64,000 nucleotides of DNA from Armigeres subalbatus. Its lineage: Eukaryota; Arthropoda; Insecta; Diptera; Culicidae. Position 1 is the first letter of the stretch. Every line of letters begins with the position of its first letter. Location: NCBI RefSeq assembly GCF_024139115.2, contig NC_085141.1:36028120-36092119 (forward strand). Direction: 5' to 3'. This document shows, one piece after another, positions 56,201 to 63,990 of the stretch. The translations under genes were made by a program, and so were the position numbers. A model generated the notes under the pieces. The model was not told the DNA's origin. It ran no database searches and worked only from the letters and a program-made list of their open reading frames with translations.

Positions 56201-58695
56201 AGCTTGAAGTAGCTCGAAGTTTCTCCCTGTCCTGCTCATGTCCATTCGTTGACAAAAAAGAACGAGCAGGACGGGAACAACTTCGAGCTACTTCGAGCTG
56301 CTCATTGGACAGCACTAATATGAAGAACGGTTTGAGTTTAAATTTGTTTCGAAATTCCGCGGAATTCCGTTAAATTCCGTTAGAAGCTAGTTTTTTCTAG
56401 CGAAATTTTTGTAATTTTACGAAACGAAACGAAATCAAGAAATGCGATTTCGCCATGCTAAGGTTCCGCGAAATTCCGCGGAATTTCGTTTCGAATCACC
56501 TGAAACGAAATTTTTCGAAATACCGCATATGCTTACTTTTGTTTGCAGTACTCAAATTAATTCATGAAAAAATGTTACTTAGGTCATTTTGAAAAGTTAA
56601 GTAAGAAATAATTGCATAATGCAATAGAAATTGCACACATTCAGGTGACAATATCGTTCAAAAGTATGCTCTTTTTGGCATTCCTTTTATGTACATTACT
56701 TTCGTGTAAATTTTAACAACTTTTTCTATCTGTGTAGTTGGAACGCTTTCGATTGCACTCAAAATAATTGTCACTTAATTTCCACTATAAAAATCAGGTA
56801 GGCTTTAAAAATCTACATTTATGACGACCTTACTTGAGTCTAATAAAACTTACTCACATGTCATATGTCTACCAAAAAGAAATGTAGTGAAATTTAAATG
56901 AAAACGTAGAAAACAATATCTATATTCTTTTCTAGTGAATACTACTTGTCACGAATGTATGAAAAATATATGAGTGGGGTACTCAGACCGAAGTCTATGT
57001 TTTGCATCAATCGCTAATAAAAAATTGTGCAGAAACATCATGAGAGCAATTTACAAAAGTAAGTCTTGAGTATGAAATAATTATTTCATAACTCTATTTT
57101 TGGTCCCGTCCGCCTCTAGTGGACGGGAATTATTATCACTCACACGGGTATTGCGCAAACTATAATTTCAATTCACTTAAAATTTATGTGTTTGTTGATA
57201 TTTCAATTCACTTAAATTTAATTACATTTTTTAGTGAATTGAGAGCAGTGAGTACCATCACTAACACATCATTTAACTTCTACAAACGAAACTAGATGGA
57301 AAATATCCGCATATGTTTTCATGTAACTCTTAAGTGAAAATTATTTTGAGTGTTAATAAACGTTGCAGACGGAAAAAAGGGGGCTGCCCAAAGGCGTTTT
57401 CTTTGCTTTCAAAATGTAGGCAATTAACCTTTGGATGCATTAACCACACTAATGGGTCAAACACAATTGATACGTTTGCGTGCGTTTTGACAGTTTTCCC
57501 ATGCGAAAACTGTCAAAACGCACGCAAACGTATCAATTGTGTTTGGCCCATAAGTCGAATCCAACAGTCGGAATCGCGAAAAGCATCATTACCATATGGG
57601 TTTTTAAAGTGAAGATTTTAATTTATCGTACCGTCGTAGGGGGAGGCAATGGCTCAATTGTGGGTGAGAAAGGGGTCACTGTTTCAACTACATAGATTGC
57701 TTTTTGAATACATTTTATGTAGTACAATTATGAGTACAAGAAAACTTAGTTATAAGAGACCTTTTTGAACGATTTTGTTATCCGATCTCCAGACTGTGGG
57801 TGAGGATGCTGACCCATTGTCACCCCCGACGACGGTATTCAGCAATTTCTATATTTTAAGCTTCGTAAATTTTGTTCTAAACCAGTGACATAAGTAATCG
57901 AATGAATTATCTTAAAATATTCATACATGATGATCACTGCATTCCTCAGTGCACAAAACTGTTTTAAGTAGTTTTTGTCGAGCGGACGTGTCTTGTACAC
58001 AACCCCTGAATTTTATTCAAACAGCACTGAATGCAAACATACATTAATTACCACAGTTCATGAAACTTGAAATATCCACACCCCCCAAAATAGCAAATGC
58101 TTTGGTTCTTCCAGTAAATCGAGCAATTCATTAGTTAAAACACACATCCCTCACATCCCTTGTTCTTCCCTTCCGGGACGAGCGGTACCCAACAACAGTC
58201 GATAACAACGCGATGTTGAAGTTCACTCATCACAGCATTTGTCCTGATCTCTGAAGTAGATTCCTCAACAATTTACCGTATGTTTTTCGAAAGAAATCTT
58301 AAATCTTTTCCATCTAAATTGAACTTTTGTAACATCATGCAACAAATTCAGTTAAGAGTTAACCTTTTCTCACCTTATGAGAAAATGTTTTAACAGTTAA
58401 CCCTAATTTATTTATTCATCAAAACTATAATAATACAGACTTTAAATTAAGGCCAACTTTTCGAAAATTATAAAAATTGCTTTCTCAGTAGATAGCACAT
58501 TTTGTTCCTTACTTCCACTCGGGTCTACTTACCACCTCGCGGTCTTCGTTCTCGTCGTCCATGTAGAAGGTGAGCAGGATGTGCGACAGGGAAAGCAGCG
58601 TCCCGCCGACGATAGCCTCCCGTAGCCGAATCGGCAGCATGGTGTAGATGATGTAGATCGCAATCACGGTGCACCCGCCGGACGAGGTGAACTTT
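34981..58695 (-). CDS. Transmembrane adenylyl cyclase (ADCY5/6-like), 10 exons, N-terminus missing
   Basis: This class III adenylyl cyclase turns ATP into cAMP at the plasma membrane downstream of G proteins. The ten exons join in phase into about 873 residues. They give the end of the first membrane cassette, C1 (two metal-binding Asp: LFADICGFT and [10 protein letters not shown]), a linker, six membrane spans of the second cassette, and C2 with the purine-binding [16 protein letters not shown] and [12 protein letters not shown]. Small introns are 63-68 bp; two giant ones (11491 and 9144 bp) hold tandem arrays. C1 and C2 wording is closest to vertebrate types 5/6 as I recall them; type 1, 2 or 8 orthology is less likely. 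Substitutions at usually conserved sites ([21 protein letters not shown]) are noted. All frames are open and nearly all junctions canonical, so the gene looks functional. Confidence 0.93.
35301..35670 (-). CDS. Adenylyl cyclase exon I: C2 catalytic domain, first part
   Basis: 123 codons plus one base: [57 protein letters not shown] and [13 protein letters not shown]. The adenine-contacting Lys (EKIK) is present. The usual Ile of KTIGST is Thr. A Gly/Ala-rich insert ([16 protein letters not shown]) lies in the variable loop. The acceptor is CAACCTAG and the donor GTGAGG. Confidence 0.93.
35735..35975 (-). CDS. Adenylyl cyclase exon H: last membrane span and helix into C2
   Basis: 80 codons after one completing base: [20 protein letters not shown] (span), then the amphipathic [20 protein letters not shown] and [15 protein letters not shown] that lead into C2. 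The acceptor is CACACAG. The donor GTTGGT is weak; a stronger GTGAGA 12 bases on would break the phase with exon I. Confidence 0.85.
35976..36780. other. Intron start with a possible hAT-type terminus
   Basis: No exon-like frame is visible. At 36608, CAGAGGCTCCCAAACTTTTT followed by GCGGCCCAC matches the common CAG-GG-TCCCAAAC start of hAT MITEs. I find no partner end, unless the giant array has replaced it. Confidence 0.35.
36781..44350. repeat. Intronic giant array: GGATTGGTTT (10 bp) core, GGATTTGGATT (11 bp) flanks
   Basis: The 11-bp unit fills about 36781-37170 and 44010-44350; the 10-bp unit fills the 6.8 kb between (about 680 units by length). The plus strand is almost free of C throughout. 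The minus strand, which is the sense strand of the cyclase, therefore shows CCAAT every ten bases. Long open frames in all plus frames (up to 1467 codons of [10 protein letters not shown]) follow from the stop-free unit and are not treated as genes. Rare variants recur in order, which shows block-wise amplification. Confidence 0.95.
44351..45115. other. Intron, nothing coding seen
   Basis: AAAGAGCATGT recurs at about 44449 and 44584 with similar neighbours, so there is a weak two-copy repeat. No exon, RNA gene or clear transposon end is recognised before exon G. Confidence 0.4.
45120..45277 (-). CDS. Adenylyl cyclase exon G: two membrane spans
   Basis: 52 codons plus two bases. It has the hydrophobic runs [18 protein letters not shown] and [20 protein letters not shown], ending DRHCEP and the first two bases of a Trp codon. 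The acceptor is TTTTCATCCAACAG. Of two overlapping donors, GTACGT is preferred because TG plus the G of exon H gives Trp and keeps the phase. It is followed by the 9.1-kb intron. Confidence 0.88.
45346..45426 (-). CDS. Adenylyl cyclase exon F: extracellular loop
   Basis: 27 codons [20 protein letters not shown] then NESKTFN. The NES sequon next to a Cys fits the glycosylated extracellular loop known between spans of the second cassette. The acceptor is TTTTGCAG and the donor GTGAGTAC. Confidence 0.88.
45490..45606 (-). CDS. Adenylyl cyclase exon E: membrane span
   Basis: 39 codons starting [20 protein letters not shown], followed by the span [19 protein letters not shown]. It has the acceptor GTTAAACAG and donor GTAACTAAAG, and is in phase at both ends. 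Confidence 0.88.
45672..45756 (-). CDS. Adenylyl cyclase exon D: membrane span
   Basis: One base completes the split codon, then 28 codons [20 protein letters not shown] ... SKEDT. The donor is GTTCGT, weaker than consensus. It is chosen because the next exon needs phase 0; a GTAAAAT donor four bases on would shift the frame into nonsense. Confidence 0.75.
45824..46155 (-). CDS. Adenylyl cyclase exon C: C1b linker and start of second membrane cassette
   Basis: 110 codons plus two bases. It carries a hydrophilic linker ([40 protein letters not shown]), then a membrane span [27 protein letters not shown] is typical of the C1b region of membrane cyclases. The donor is GTAAGCC and the acceptor TGTTTCCAG. 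A 67-bp intron separates it from exon B. Confidence 0.9.
46223..47041 (-). CDS. Adenylyl cyclase exon B: C1 catalytic domain
   Basis: 273 codons, phase 0 at both ends. It opens with a final membrane span ([16 protein letters not shown]), then [20 protein letters not shown] and [14 protein letters not shown], the coiled signalling helix into C1. The catalytic core holds [55 protein letters not shown] and [20 protein letters not shown]. The two Asp that bind Mg are present. Ser in GVLGSRKW and Tyr in LANYMES differ from the usual Leu and His. The acceptor is CATTTCAG and the donor GTAAGACG. Confidence 0.95.
47136..47425. repeat. Left arm of a 9.5-kb-spaced inverted repeat
   Basis: GACCTAAGTAACATTTTTTC, ATGAATTAATTTGA and a GAAACGAAACGAAA-rich inner part are the reverse complement of 56325-56650. 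The outer words TGCAATTTCTA and CTTAACTTTTCA also match. It lies 95 bases into the 11.5-kb cyclase intron. Confidence 0.8.
47935..48015. repeat. Small satellite of the 23-bp GAGGCTTCCGAGCCTC repeat
   Basis: Three to four units of the same 23-bp repeat that dominates 49088-49590 and 52998-55080. It stands alone, cut off by the MITE at 48146-48821 and its flanks. Confidence 0.8.
48146..48821. mobile_element. MITE with about 210-bp inverted arms and a 17-bp flanking direct repeat
   Basis: The arms hold the same string of words in inverted order: TTAAACAATTGAAAAATGCT, ATTGAACAAATTACCTTG, AAAATGCTCCGTAAACATTT and AAAAGTGTACCGTAGAAACG. They differ at only a few sites. GGTAAAAATTTGATAAA (48127) and GGTAAAAACTTGATAAA (48823) flank it, possibly a long target duplication. 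The core (48365-48620) is unique and non-coding. Confidence 0.75.
49088..49592. repeat. 23-bp minisatellite, homogeneous block
   Basis: About 22 units by length. Each holds CCTCTTGAAAGGAGG and the hairpin core GAGGCTTCCGAGCCTC. A run of neighbouring units shares TTCTGAG in place of TTCCGAG (about 49257-49435), so these arose by local amplification. Minus-strand frames ([20 protein letters not shown]) exist only because 23 x 3 keeps the frame open. Confidence 0.9.
49593..52240. repeat. Long-unit (about 110 bp) tandem repeat with a duplicated higher-order block
   Basis: The unit reads roughly GACGTAGGACTACGTC, TGTGTATTCTATAGAGGAGT, ACACTTTGCGAATGC, GCAGGACTCCGAGGCATTTT, TTATTCCGGAGCGAGTAGAA. 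A block from about 49593 to 50380 reappears at about 51341-52195 with few differences plus one added unit. In 50370-50660 a short subunit (TTCCGGARCGAGCAGGTYTC plus CGAGGCATTTTT) has been amplified on its own. No protein is inferred from the frames. Confidence 0.85.
52241..52997. other. Unique intronic stretch between arrays
   Basis: AT-rich up to 52770, then a GC-richer block (52790-52985) with the small palindrome GCAATGCTAGCGCATTGC. A 66-codon minus frame there ([20 protein letters not shown]) has no family I recognise and no exon signals in phase with the cyclase. Confidence 0.4.
52998..55080. repeat. 23-bp minisatellite, long block decaying to the right
   Basis: Mostly GAGCCTCTTGAAAGGAGGC plus TTCC units. 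Sub-blocks with CTTCAAAGGAGACTTCC (53690-53820, 54285-54340, 54490-54580) and a repeated segment GGAGGCGAGCCTCTTG ... GGTGGCTCCGAGCC (53830, 54345) mark larger duplications. Beyond 54660 the units become irregular and fade out. Confidence 0.88.
55282..55406. mobile_element. 125-bp MITE, TAGGGTAA ends
   Basis: The left TAGGGTAAGGGAGGTATTTT, GGACCACC and the right GGTGGTCCAAAACACATCC, TTTACCCTA are inverses with small differences. No target duplication is clear. Confidence 0.7.
55407..56183. other. Intron with a roughly 100-bp internal duplication
   Basis: CACTTCGCGTTCT followed by ACTAGCTG occurs at about 55817 and 55918 with similar downstream GAT-AG-ATC words. The 101-codon plus frame across it (55649-55954) shows no known domain. 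Around 55500-55560, GTACATGTACCCCAGGTTGA-like sequence looks like a transposon remnant that I cannot place. Confidence 0.4.
56184..56317. mobile_element. 134-bp hairpin MITE, TAGTGCTGTCC ends
   Basis: Left TAGTGCTGTCCAATGAG, AGCT, GAAGTAGCTCGAAG and TCCTGCTC are mirrored on the right up to CATTGGACAGCACTA. The arms are about 55 bp with few mismatches around a short unpaired centre. Confidence 0.8.
56325..56650. repeat. Right arm of the 9.5-kb-spaced inverted repeat
   Basis: It carries CGAAACGAAACGAAAT-type words, TTCCGCGGAATTCCG palindromes, then TCAAATTAATTCATGAAAAA and TGTTACTTAGGTCA, the inverse of the left arm at 47136-47425. Together they enclose all the intron's minisatellite arrays. 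Confidence 0.8.
56651..58532. other. Intron 3' of exon A, otherwise unremarkable
   Basis: Apart from the hairpin at 57452-57551 and a small GTCCCGTCC...GGACGGGA hairpin near 57105, I see AT-rich intron sequence and no exon-like frame. Confidence 0.45.
57452..57551. repeat. Near-perfect hairpin: 47-bp arms, 6-base loop
   Basis: Arms 57452-57498 and 57505-57551 pair with a single mismatch (GGGTC versus GGGCC). Key segment: ACACAATTGATACGTTTGCG, then TGCGTTTTGACAGTTTTC, loop CCATGC. It lies in the cyclase intron, so the transcript would carry a hairpin of Dicer-substrate size. It may also be a young MITE. Confidence 0.8.
58533..58695 (-). CDS. Adenylyl cyclase exon A: first membrane cassette, part
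   Basis: 54 codons after one leading base, in frame [20 protein letters not shown] and [19 protein letters not shown], i.e. two membrane spans followed by acidic DDENEDREV. The acceptor is TTTTCCAG and the donor GTAAGTAG. It is the most 5' exon I can recognise; at least the N-terminal tail and earlier spans are missing. It ends in phase 0. Confidence 0.85.
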
Positions 58696-59378
58696 CTGGA
58701 AAATCAAGTGGAAGCAAGCAGCTAGTGTGAGGTTGGAAGGCAAATTAGACAAAAATGGGTTTGCATTTTGGTAGCTGATGGTTCAAATGATGATAGTAGT
58801 CCAGATGAAGGGCCCCCAAATTGGATGCACGCTGGAGAGAATGACTGGACTGGATACGTAAATTGTTTAAATGGTGCCGTTGCTGAATGCGTGGTTTGGT
58901 TGAGAGTGCAATGCAGAGTTGCAGCACGGCAGTTACTGCTTAGCCACTCTATTCGATTTTTGTTGGATTTGAAATCATTCGAGTAAGTAATATTATAAAT
59001 CATAGCATAGATGCCGATGTGCAACATTTACAAAACGAGCTTATTCGCGTCCGACCGTTTCTACGGGCGAGATAAATATTTCTGCTTGTCCGACGGTTAT
59101 TCAGCATTGAAAGGGACTTCTTCACAGTTTTACGTACCAATGAAAAATTCGTTACGAATGTCATAAAATAGACATGATCTTGACGAGGCGAACTTACACC
59201 TTGCTAGAAAATCAGTACTGTTGGACACCTGAATCATGCATCGGTGATGGGTGGATGGGGCTAACCAAGCTCGATTGTTTGCCTTTCTAATTCATAGAGT
59301 CATAGATCAACCCAATCACTTTACAAAAAGTTACTTTTTATTGAAATGCGGAGAGTCAATTGAAACGCAACTCTACAT
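58696..59378. other. Upstream intron, no exon recognised
   Basis: Frames of 60-101 codons on both strands lack cyclase motifs (no extra hydrophobic spans in the expected phase). The preceding coding exon is not visible up to the right edge of the window. Confidence 0.4.
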
Positions 59379-60021
59379 TAGAGTGGCTCAAAAAACACTT
59401 TTTCAAATTTTTTGATGGGCCGCCCTCTTAATCGGTTCTATTTGATGCCCTGATGCTCTGGACAAAATTTCAGCCAAATCGGTCAACGTTTGGGCAGTGC
59501 TAAACTCGTTGGAAGTTTATATGGAAAAATGTATGCAGAAACATCCAAAAACAGTGATTCGCTGTTGGACAGCACAATATACGATCAAGAACCATGATAC
59601 TCATTGAGTTCTTGTAAAATAAAATACAGAATGTTATACTGAAAACCGCGATGAGATTAGAGTTTATTACGCAAAGATATTAGCATTTTACTGGAGTGTT
59701 GTAGGGGTGAATTTATTTATTTTCAAAGGTAAAAGAAACGAAATTTGCTCAAACCCCACTGCAGAGAAATGCTAATAACTTAGCCGGGCAAACTCGAATC
59801 TTCTCGCGGTTTTCTGCATAACATTCTGTATTAAATTCTCCAAGATTTGAATGAGTATCATAGTTCTTCATCGTAAGTTGTGTAGTCCAGCTGCAATTTA
59901 CTGTTTTTGGATGTTTCTGCATACATTTTTCCATATAAACTTCCAACGAGTTTAGCACCGCCCAAACGGCCCATCAAAAAAATTGAACAAAGTTTTTCCC
60001 ATACTAATTTGAGCCACCCTA
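59379..60021. mobile_element. hAT-type MITE, 643 bp, TSD CTCTACAT
   Basis: Ends TAGAGTGGCTCAAAAAACAC and, inward from the right, TAGGGTGGCTCAAATTAGTA. Long inverted arms include TTTTTTGATGGGCCG, AACTCGTTGGAAGTTTATAT and GCAGAAACATCCAAAAACAG. An exact 8-bp duplication CTCTACAT lies at 59371-59378 and 60022-60029. Non-coding; related in its ends to 1932-2694. Confidence 0.88.
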
Positions 60022-60269
60022 CTCTACATACATTGTAAACTTTACTGATACGTTTTTTGACTTTAACAGGAAGCTTCTCGTTAGTGTCTCGTACTTGACA
60101 GAAGTCGAGTCAAGTTCGGGACAATCAATTCCATGTATGGTAGGTGCACGTATTCAAATCGATCCTTTGTCCAGGGTGTAGATAGTCGGGTGCCGTGTTG
60201 CTTGAGGTTCAGTGAAGTAGTGAATCGCCTCAGTGTATGAGGAATGAGACATTTCGCACATCTTATAAG

Positions 60270-60960
60270 TAATAAGACGTGAGAAATAAGAAGTGAGTAG
60301 TGAAAAGTAAGAAGTTAAAATTAAGAAGTGAGAAAGAAAATTTAAAAGTGATGAATTTGAGAAGTGTGAACTGTAAAGTGAGAAGTAATAAGTGAAAATG
60401 GGAAGTGAAAAGTAAGAAGTGATAAGTAAGAAGTGAGAAGTAAGAAATGAGAAATAAGAAGTAGGGAATGAAAAGTCTTCTTTCACTTTATAACAGTATG
60501 AAGTGAAAAATAAATTGTGAATAGTGAGGAATGAGAAGTAGTTAGTATAAAGTAAGAAGTAAGAATTAAGATGTGAGTAAAAAGTGAAAAGTATTTGGGA
60601 AAAATGAGAAGTAAAAAGTATGAAGTAAGAAGTGAGAATTAAAAAGCGAGAAGTAGTAAGCGAGTTTAAAGTAAGAAGTGAGTAGTGACATATACAAAGT
60701 GAGAATTGTGAAGTTAGATGAGAGAAAAGAAAATCTAAAAGTGAAAAGTAAGTTGTAAGTGAGAAGTGTGAAGTGAGAAGTAAGAATTGAGAAGTTAGAA
60801 ATGAAAGGTAAAATGTGAGAAAAGAAAAGTGAGAAGTAAGAAGCGAGAAGTGAAATGTGAGAAGTAAGTAGGAAAACAATTCGAAGTGAGAAATGCGAAG
60901 TGAGAAGTGAAAAGTGTGAAGGGATAAATGAGGAGCGAGATGTGCGAAGTGAGTAGTGAT
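60270..60960. repeat. Purine-rich simple repeat (GAAGTGAGAAGTAA)
   Basis: Irregular GAAGTGAGAAGTAAGAA words make up about 690 bp; the plus strand is almost only A, G and T. The mirrored pyrimidine-rich minus strand reads as FSLLTSHF repeats in a 241-codon frame, which is a by-product. Confidence 0.85.
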
Positions 60961-61389
60961 AGAACTGTGCGCCGCCGCGCCACGACGCCACCACCGTCAA
61001 AAAATGAATCGGCGCGCCGCCGTATGAAAATTTAACCACGCTGCCAATTATTTTTTACCACGCTGATGGCATTTTTACTGTAAAGTCCAGATTTATCTAC
61101 TGCTACTGTCGGAAATATATATTTTCAGCAAAGTTCAAACGATAATTATCTTCCTTTGATTTATGCATTTTTTATTCTCACGTCCTAGACAAAACAAACA
61201 TCGAAAGTTGATGAAGGGCTTGTTTCATTAAAGATAGGCTTTTCAGCCAAAACAGTAACTTATTCAGCCTGAATTGTTTGTTGGGAAGCCACAAGATCCC
61301 TTGTTGTACAACGTATGCTCGGTAAATCAAAACAATATTGATTCAAACAAAATTCACCAATAAATTATCCAGAAAATGAGGGGATTGTT

Positions 61390-62235
61390 CTTCAGGAATT
61401 CAAAGAATTGCTTTTGGAAGTTCGTGCCGGAATATTTTTGTCTAAAAATATTTTCAGAATTTCATTTAGAATTTGATTGAAAACTCTTTTGGGAATTCCT
61501 TGGAAAATTTCTCCTGCAAGTCGAACGGGAAATCCAAATTTATTTTTTATTTTAATTTATTATTTATTATATAAATTTATTCTAGAACTTACACAAAACA
61601 ATCTGAGTTTCAAACCAGGAATTCCTTGCGAATTTCTTCAAGATTTCCTTCATGCATTGCTCATTAAAATCTTTCTTTTTTCTTCGGATATTTCCTTAAA
61701 AAAATCCGTCGTGAATTTTTCACGAAAGAGGTACTTCCCGGCCCAGAGGTGAGCCAGCATAGGGCTGCAAGCCTCTTTAATAAAGAATAAAAAGAAAATT
61801 GGAGCAGTTCCTTGAGGAATTTTCTAGGAAAATTTCCAGGGAAACACATAGAGATATTTCTGGAAGAGTTCTTTAAGGATTTCCGCGGATATTCTTGTAG
61901 ACATTTATGTGGAAAGTCTTCGAGAATTTGTAAAAAAAAAGTCTCTTTAGAAAAAGCAGGATAATTGCCGGAGTAATTTCCTAATGATATATCAGAGGAA
62001 TTTTTCTGGTAGTTGCCCGGGAAAATCCCCTGGAGGTTTAAGGGTGAATTTTTGGAGAAATTCTGAAGAAGTTTCCGTGGGAATTTCCTGGGGAGTGGGG
62101 AATTACTTAAATGATCTCCAGATGAAATTTTTTAAAGAGTTCTTGGAGAATACTTAATGAAATTCCCGGAAAATTACTTCGCTTTATTTGTGAACGACTT
62201 TCCGGGAGAGTCCTTGTTTGACTTTCGAGGTATTT
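61390..62235. repeat. Decayed GGAATTTCC/GGAAAATTTC array
   Basis: Words such as GGGAATTCCTTGGAAAATTT, GGAATTTCCTGGGGAG and TTTCTGGAAGAGTTCTT recur at about 25-30 bp. It resembles the worn left edge of the minisatellite at 17010-17950 and may be an old relative. A LINE/SINE tail sits inside. Confidence 0.55.
61743..61796 (+). mobile_element. Retroposon 3' end with hairpin tail
   Basis: CAGAGGTGAGCCAGCATAGG, GCTGCAAGCCTCTTTAATAA, AGA then an A-rich tail. Same structure as 11659-11711 (opposite strand) and 15365-15414. The body of the element is absent or unrecognisable. Confidence 0.55.
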
Positions 62236-63990
62236 TTGCCTTTCTCGTACAACAAAGTTGTACCAGAAGGCTATAATTTCACTCCAAAAGTGTGTGTGTA
62301 GCCCATAAATATTTTTTTTGTTAAACGCGTTTCATATAGAAGGGCTTGACAGATTCGAGTGCAACTGGTTTCATTCGACGGAGCAAATTTCGTAGTTGGA
62401 CACTATTGTTTTTGTTTTTTAATAAATCAAGGAGTTTGGATTATATTTTTATTTTTTAATCAACAAAAACACAAATGCCCATTGAATCATTAATCATTTT
62501 AGCCGTGGCGCAACCCACGGTAACCCACGGTAAGTAATTTTTAAGCAACGTACTAGAATTGCACCAAATCTTTTTATCGCCGAAATGTAGGCAATAAGCA
62601 CTGCATTTACAACATTAATTCGAATTCAACATATTGTGTATCCGGAATAAATTTATACCGCTTTTTATACCGAAGTTGGATTTTTCTCCAGATACAGGCA
62701 ACTTTCCCAACTTCGGAAGTAGTGCGCTGGATTCCCCTGAAGATGCGCTAAACAACGCATCCATTAGTTTGACAGATAAAACTTCGGAAGAAAGTTCGGT
62801 TCGGAAGTCCGGACTTCCGAATTCTAAGTTGGTGCTACACTCTGAGAAAAATCTATACTAAATAGATTAAAAGTCATTCTAAATGGCTATTCGCCTGGTT
62901 GACCCCGATTTAGTATAAGTTTCACATAGACGTGCTTAGTATAACTTTGAGTTATTATGCCAAAGTATACTTTCAGGCCACATTTTTCTTTACGTAGATG
63001 GATTCTGCAGTAGAATGTTTTGTTTTGCTTCGAAAAAAAAAACAGAAAAATTACGGTAGAAAATTATATTTATATTTTATTATTATCTTTATACTATAGA
63101 AAACGTGACGTGATTAGTTATTCACTATTATTGTCATCATATAGGGTTCGATAATTAATACGCGACATGATAAAAAAAAATCACTCCTAGTGAGTCTCAA
63201 CTTTTTGCACCACACATTTTATCATTCTGTAGCTGATAATATGCATTTTCCTGGTAAATGCCTGATTCTGGATAACCATGGTGAACATTTGACTCCTTTC
63301 GGTCGGTATCCTGGAGCATCGCTTGAAGTTCCATGCTTGATTGTAGTCTTCCTGTAAGGTTGAATCAGATTTTATGAATTAAAATGTCGATTAAAATAAT
63401 ATGGAATGCATTTTGTTGTGGTAGATGACATACCATATCAGAATAAGGTGATCTCGTTGATTACTTTTCACTTTTAAGGGCTTCGATTTCCATTCCCATG
63501 TCCGGTAATCAGTCCAGCTTCTGGCTGCCATCTTCGGCGAATGGAGCGGCGAATTCAATACACCTCTAGACTTCGTCATTTCCACGCCACTTCCGTATTG
63601 GATTGTAAATAAACCAAAGTTATGGTTTCGAAGCTATCTGAAACCATTTGCTTTCTGCATTCGGCAATCCTTGGGAACTATGAATAATTAATTTAATATT
63701 TTTTCGCGATATTTCTCGCAATAGTCAGTTTGTGCGAAAAAAAATGATATCAAAATCACAAAGAATACGAAAACAAAATATTTAAGTGCAAATCATTCAT
63801 AGAATAACTTTTAATGTTAGATAGTATACATTTTAGTCTATTGGAAGTTTAAAGTACAAAAATGCCAATATAGATTAAATTTTAATCTAACAAACAATTT
63901 CTTTATTTCTGAGTGTACGCCGACAATATTGTATCGAGAAAGGCATCATCACCGCCGGTGGATAAATTTGGGTTTTTTGTATCTTTATTA
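62236..63990. mobile_element. Culicine TIR element with TGCCTTTCTCG ends, interrupted
   Basis: The left end TTGCCTTTCTCGTACAACAA, AGTTGTACCAGAAGGC; towards the right GTATCGAGAAAGGCATCATC, ACCGCCGGTGGAT. The inverse pair TGCCTTTCTCG / CGAGAAAGGCA marks one repeat family that I recall as common in mosquitoes. A younger TA-flanked element splits it. The right end may lie beyond the window. Confidence 0.5.
62836..63917. mobile_element. TA-flanked element with CACTCWGARA ends
   Basis: Left TACACTCTGAGAAAAATCTA and inward from the right TACACTCAGAAATAAAGAAA are inverted ends bordered by TA. Subterminal TAGATTAAAA words match as well. The 1.1-kb interior lacks a transposase. Confidence 0.6.

Noticed and set aside
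58768..58986. 72-codon plus-strand frame next to exon A
   Set aside because: No domain or splice context, and it lies antisense to the cyclase intron.
60154..60879. 241-codon minus-strand frame rich in FSLLTSHF
   Set aside because: Antisense of a purine-rich simple repeat.
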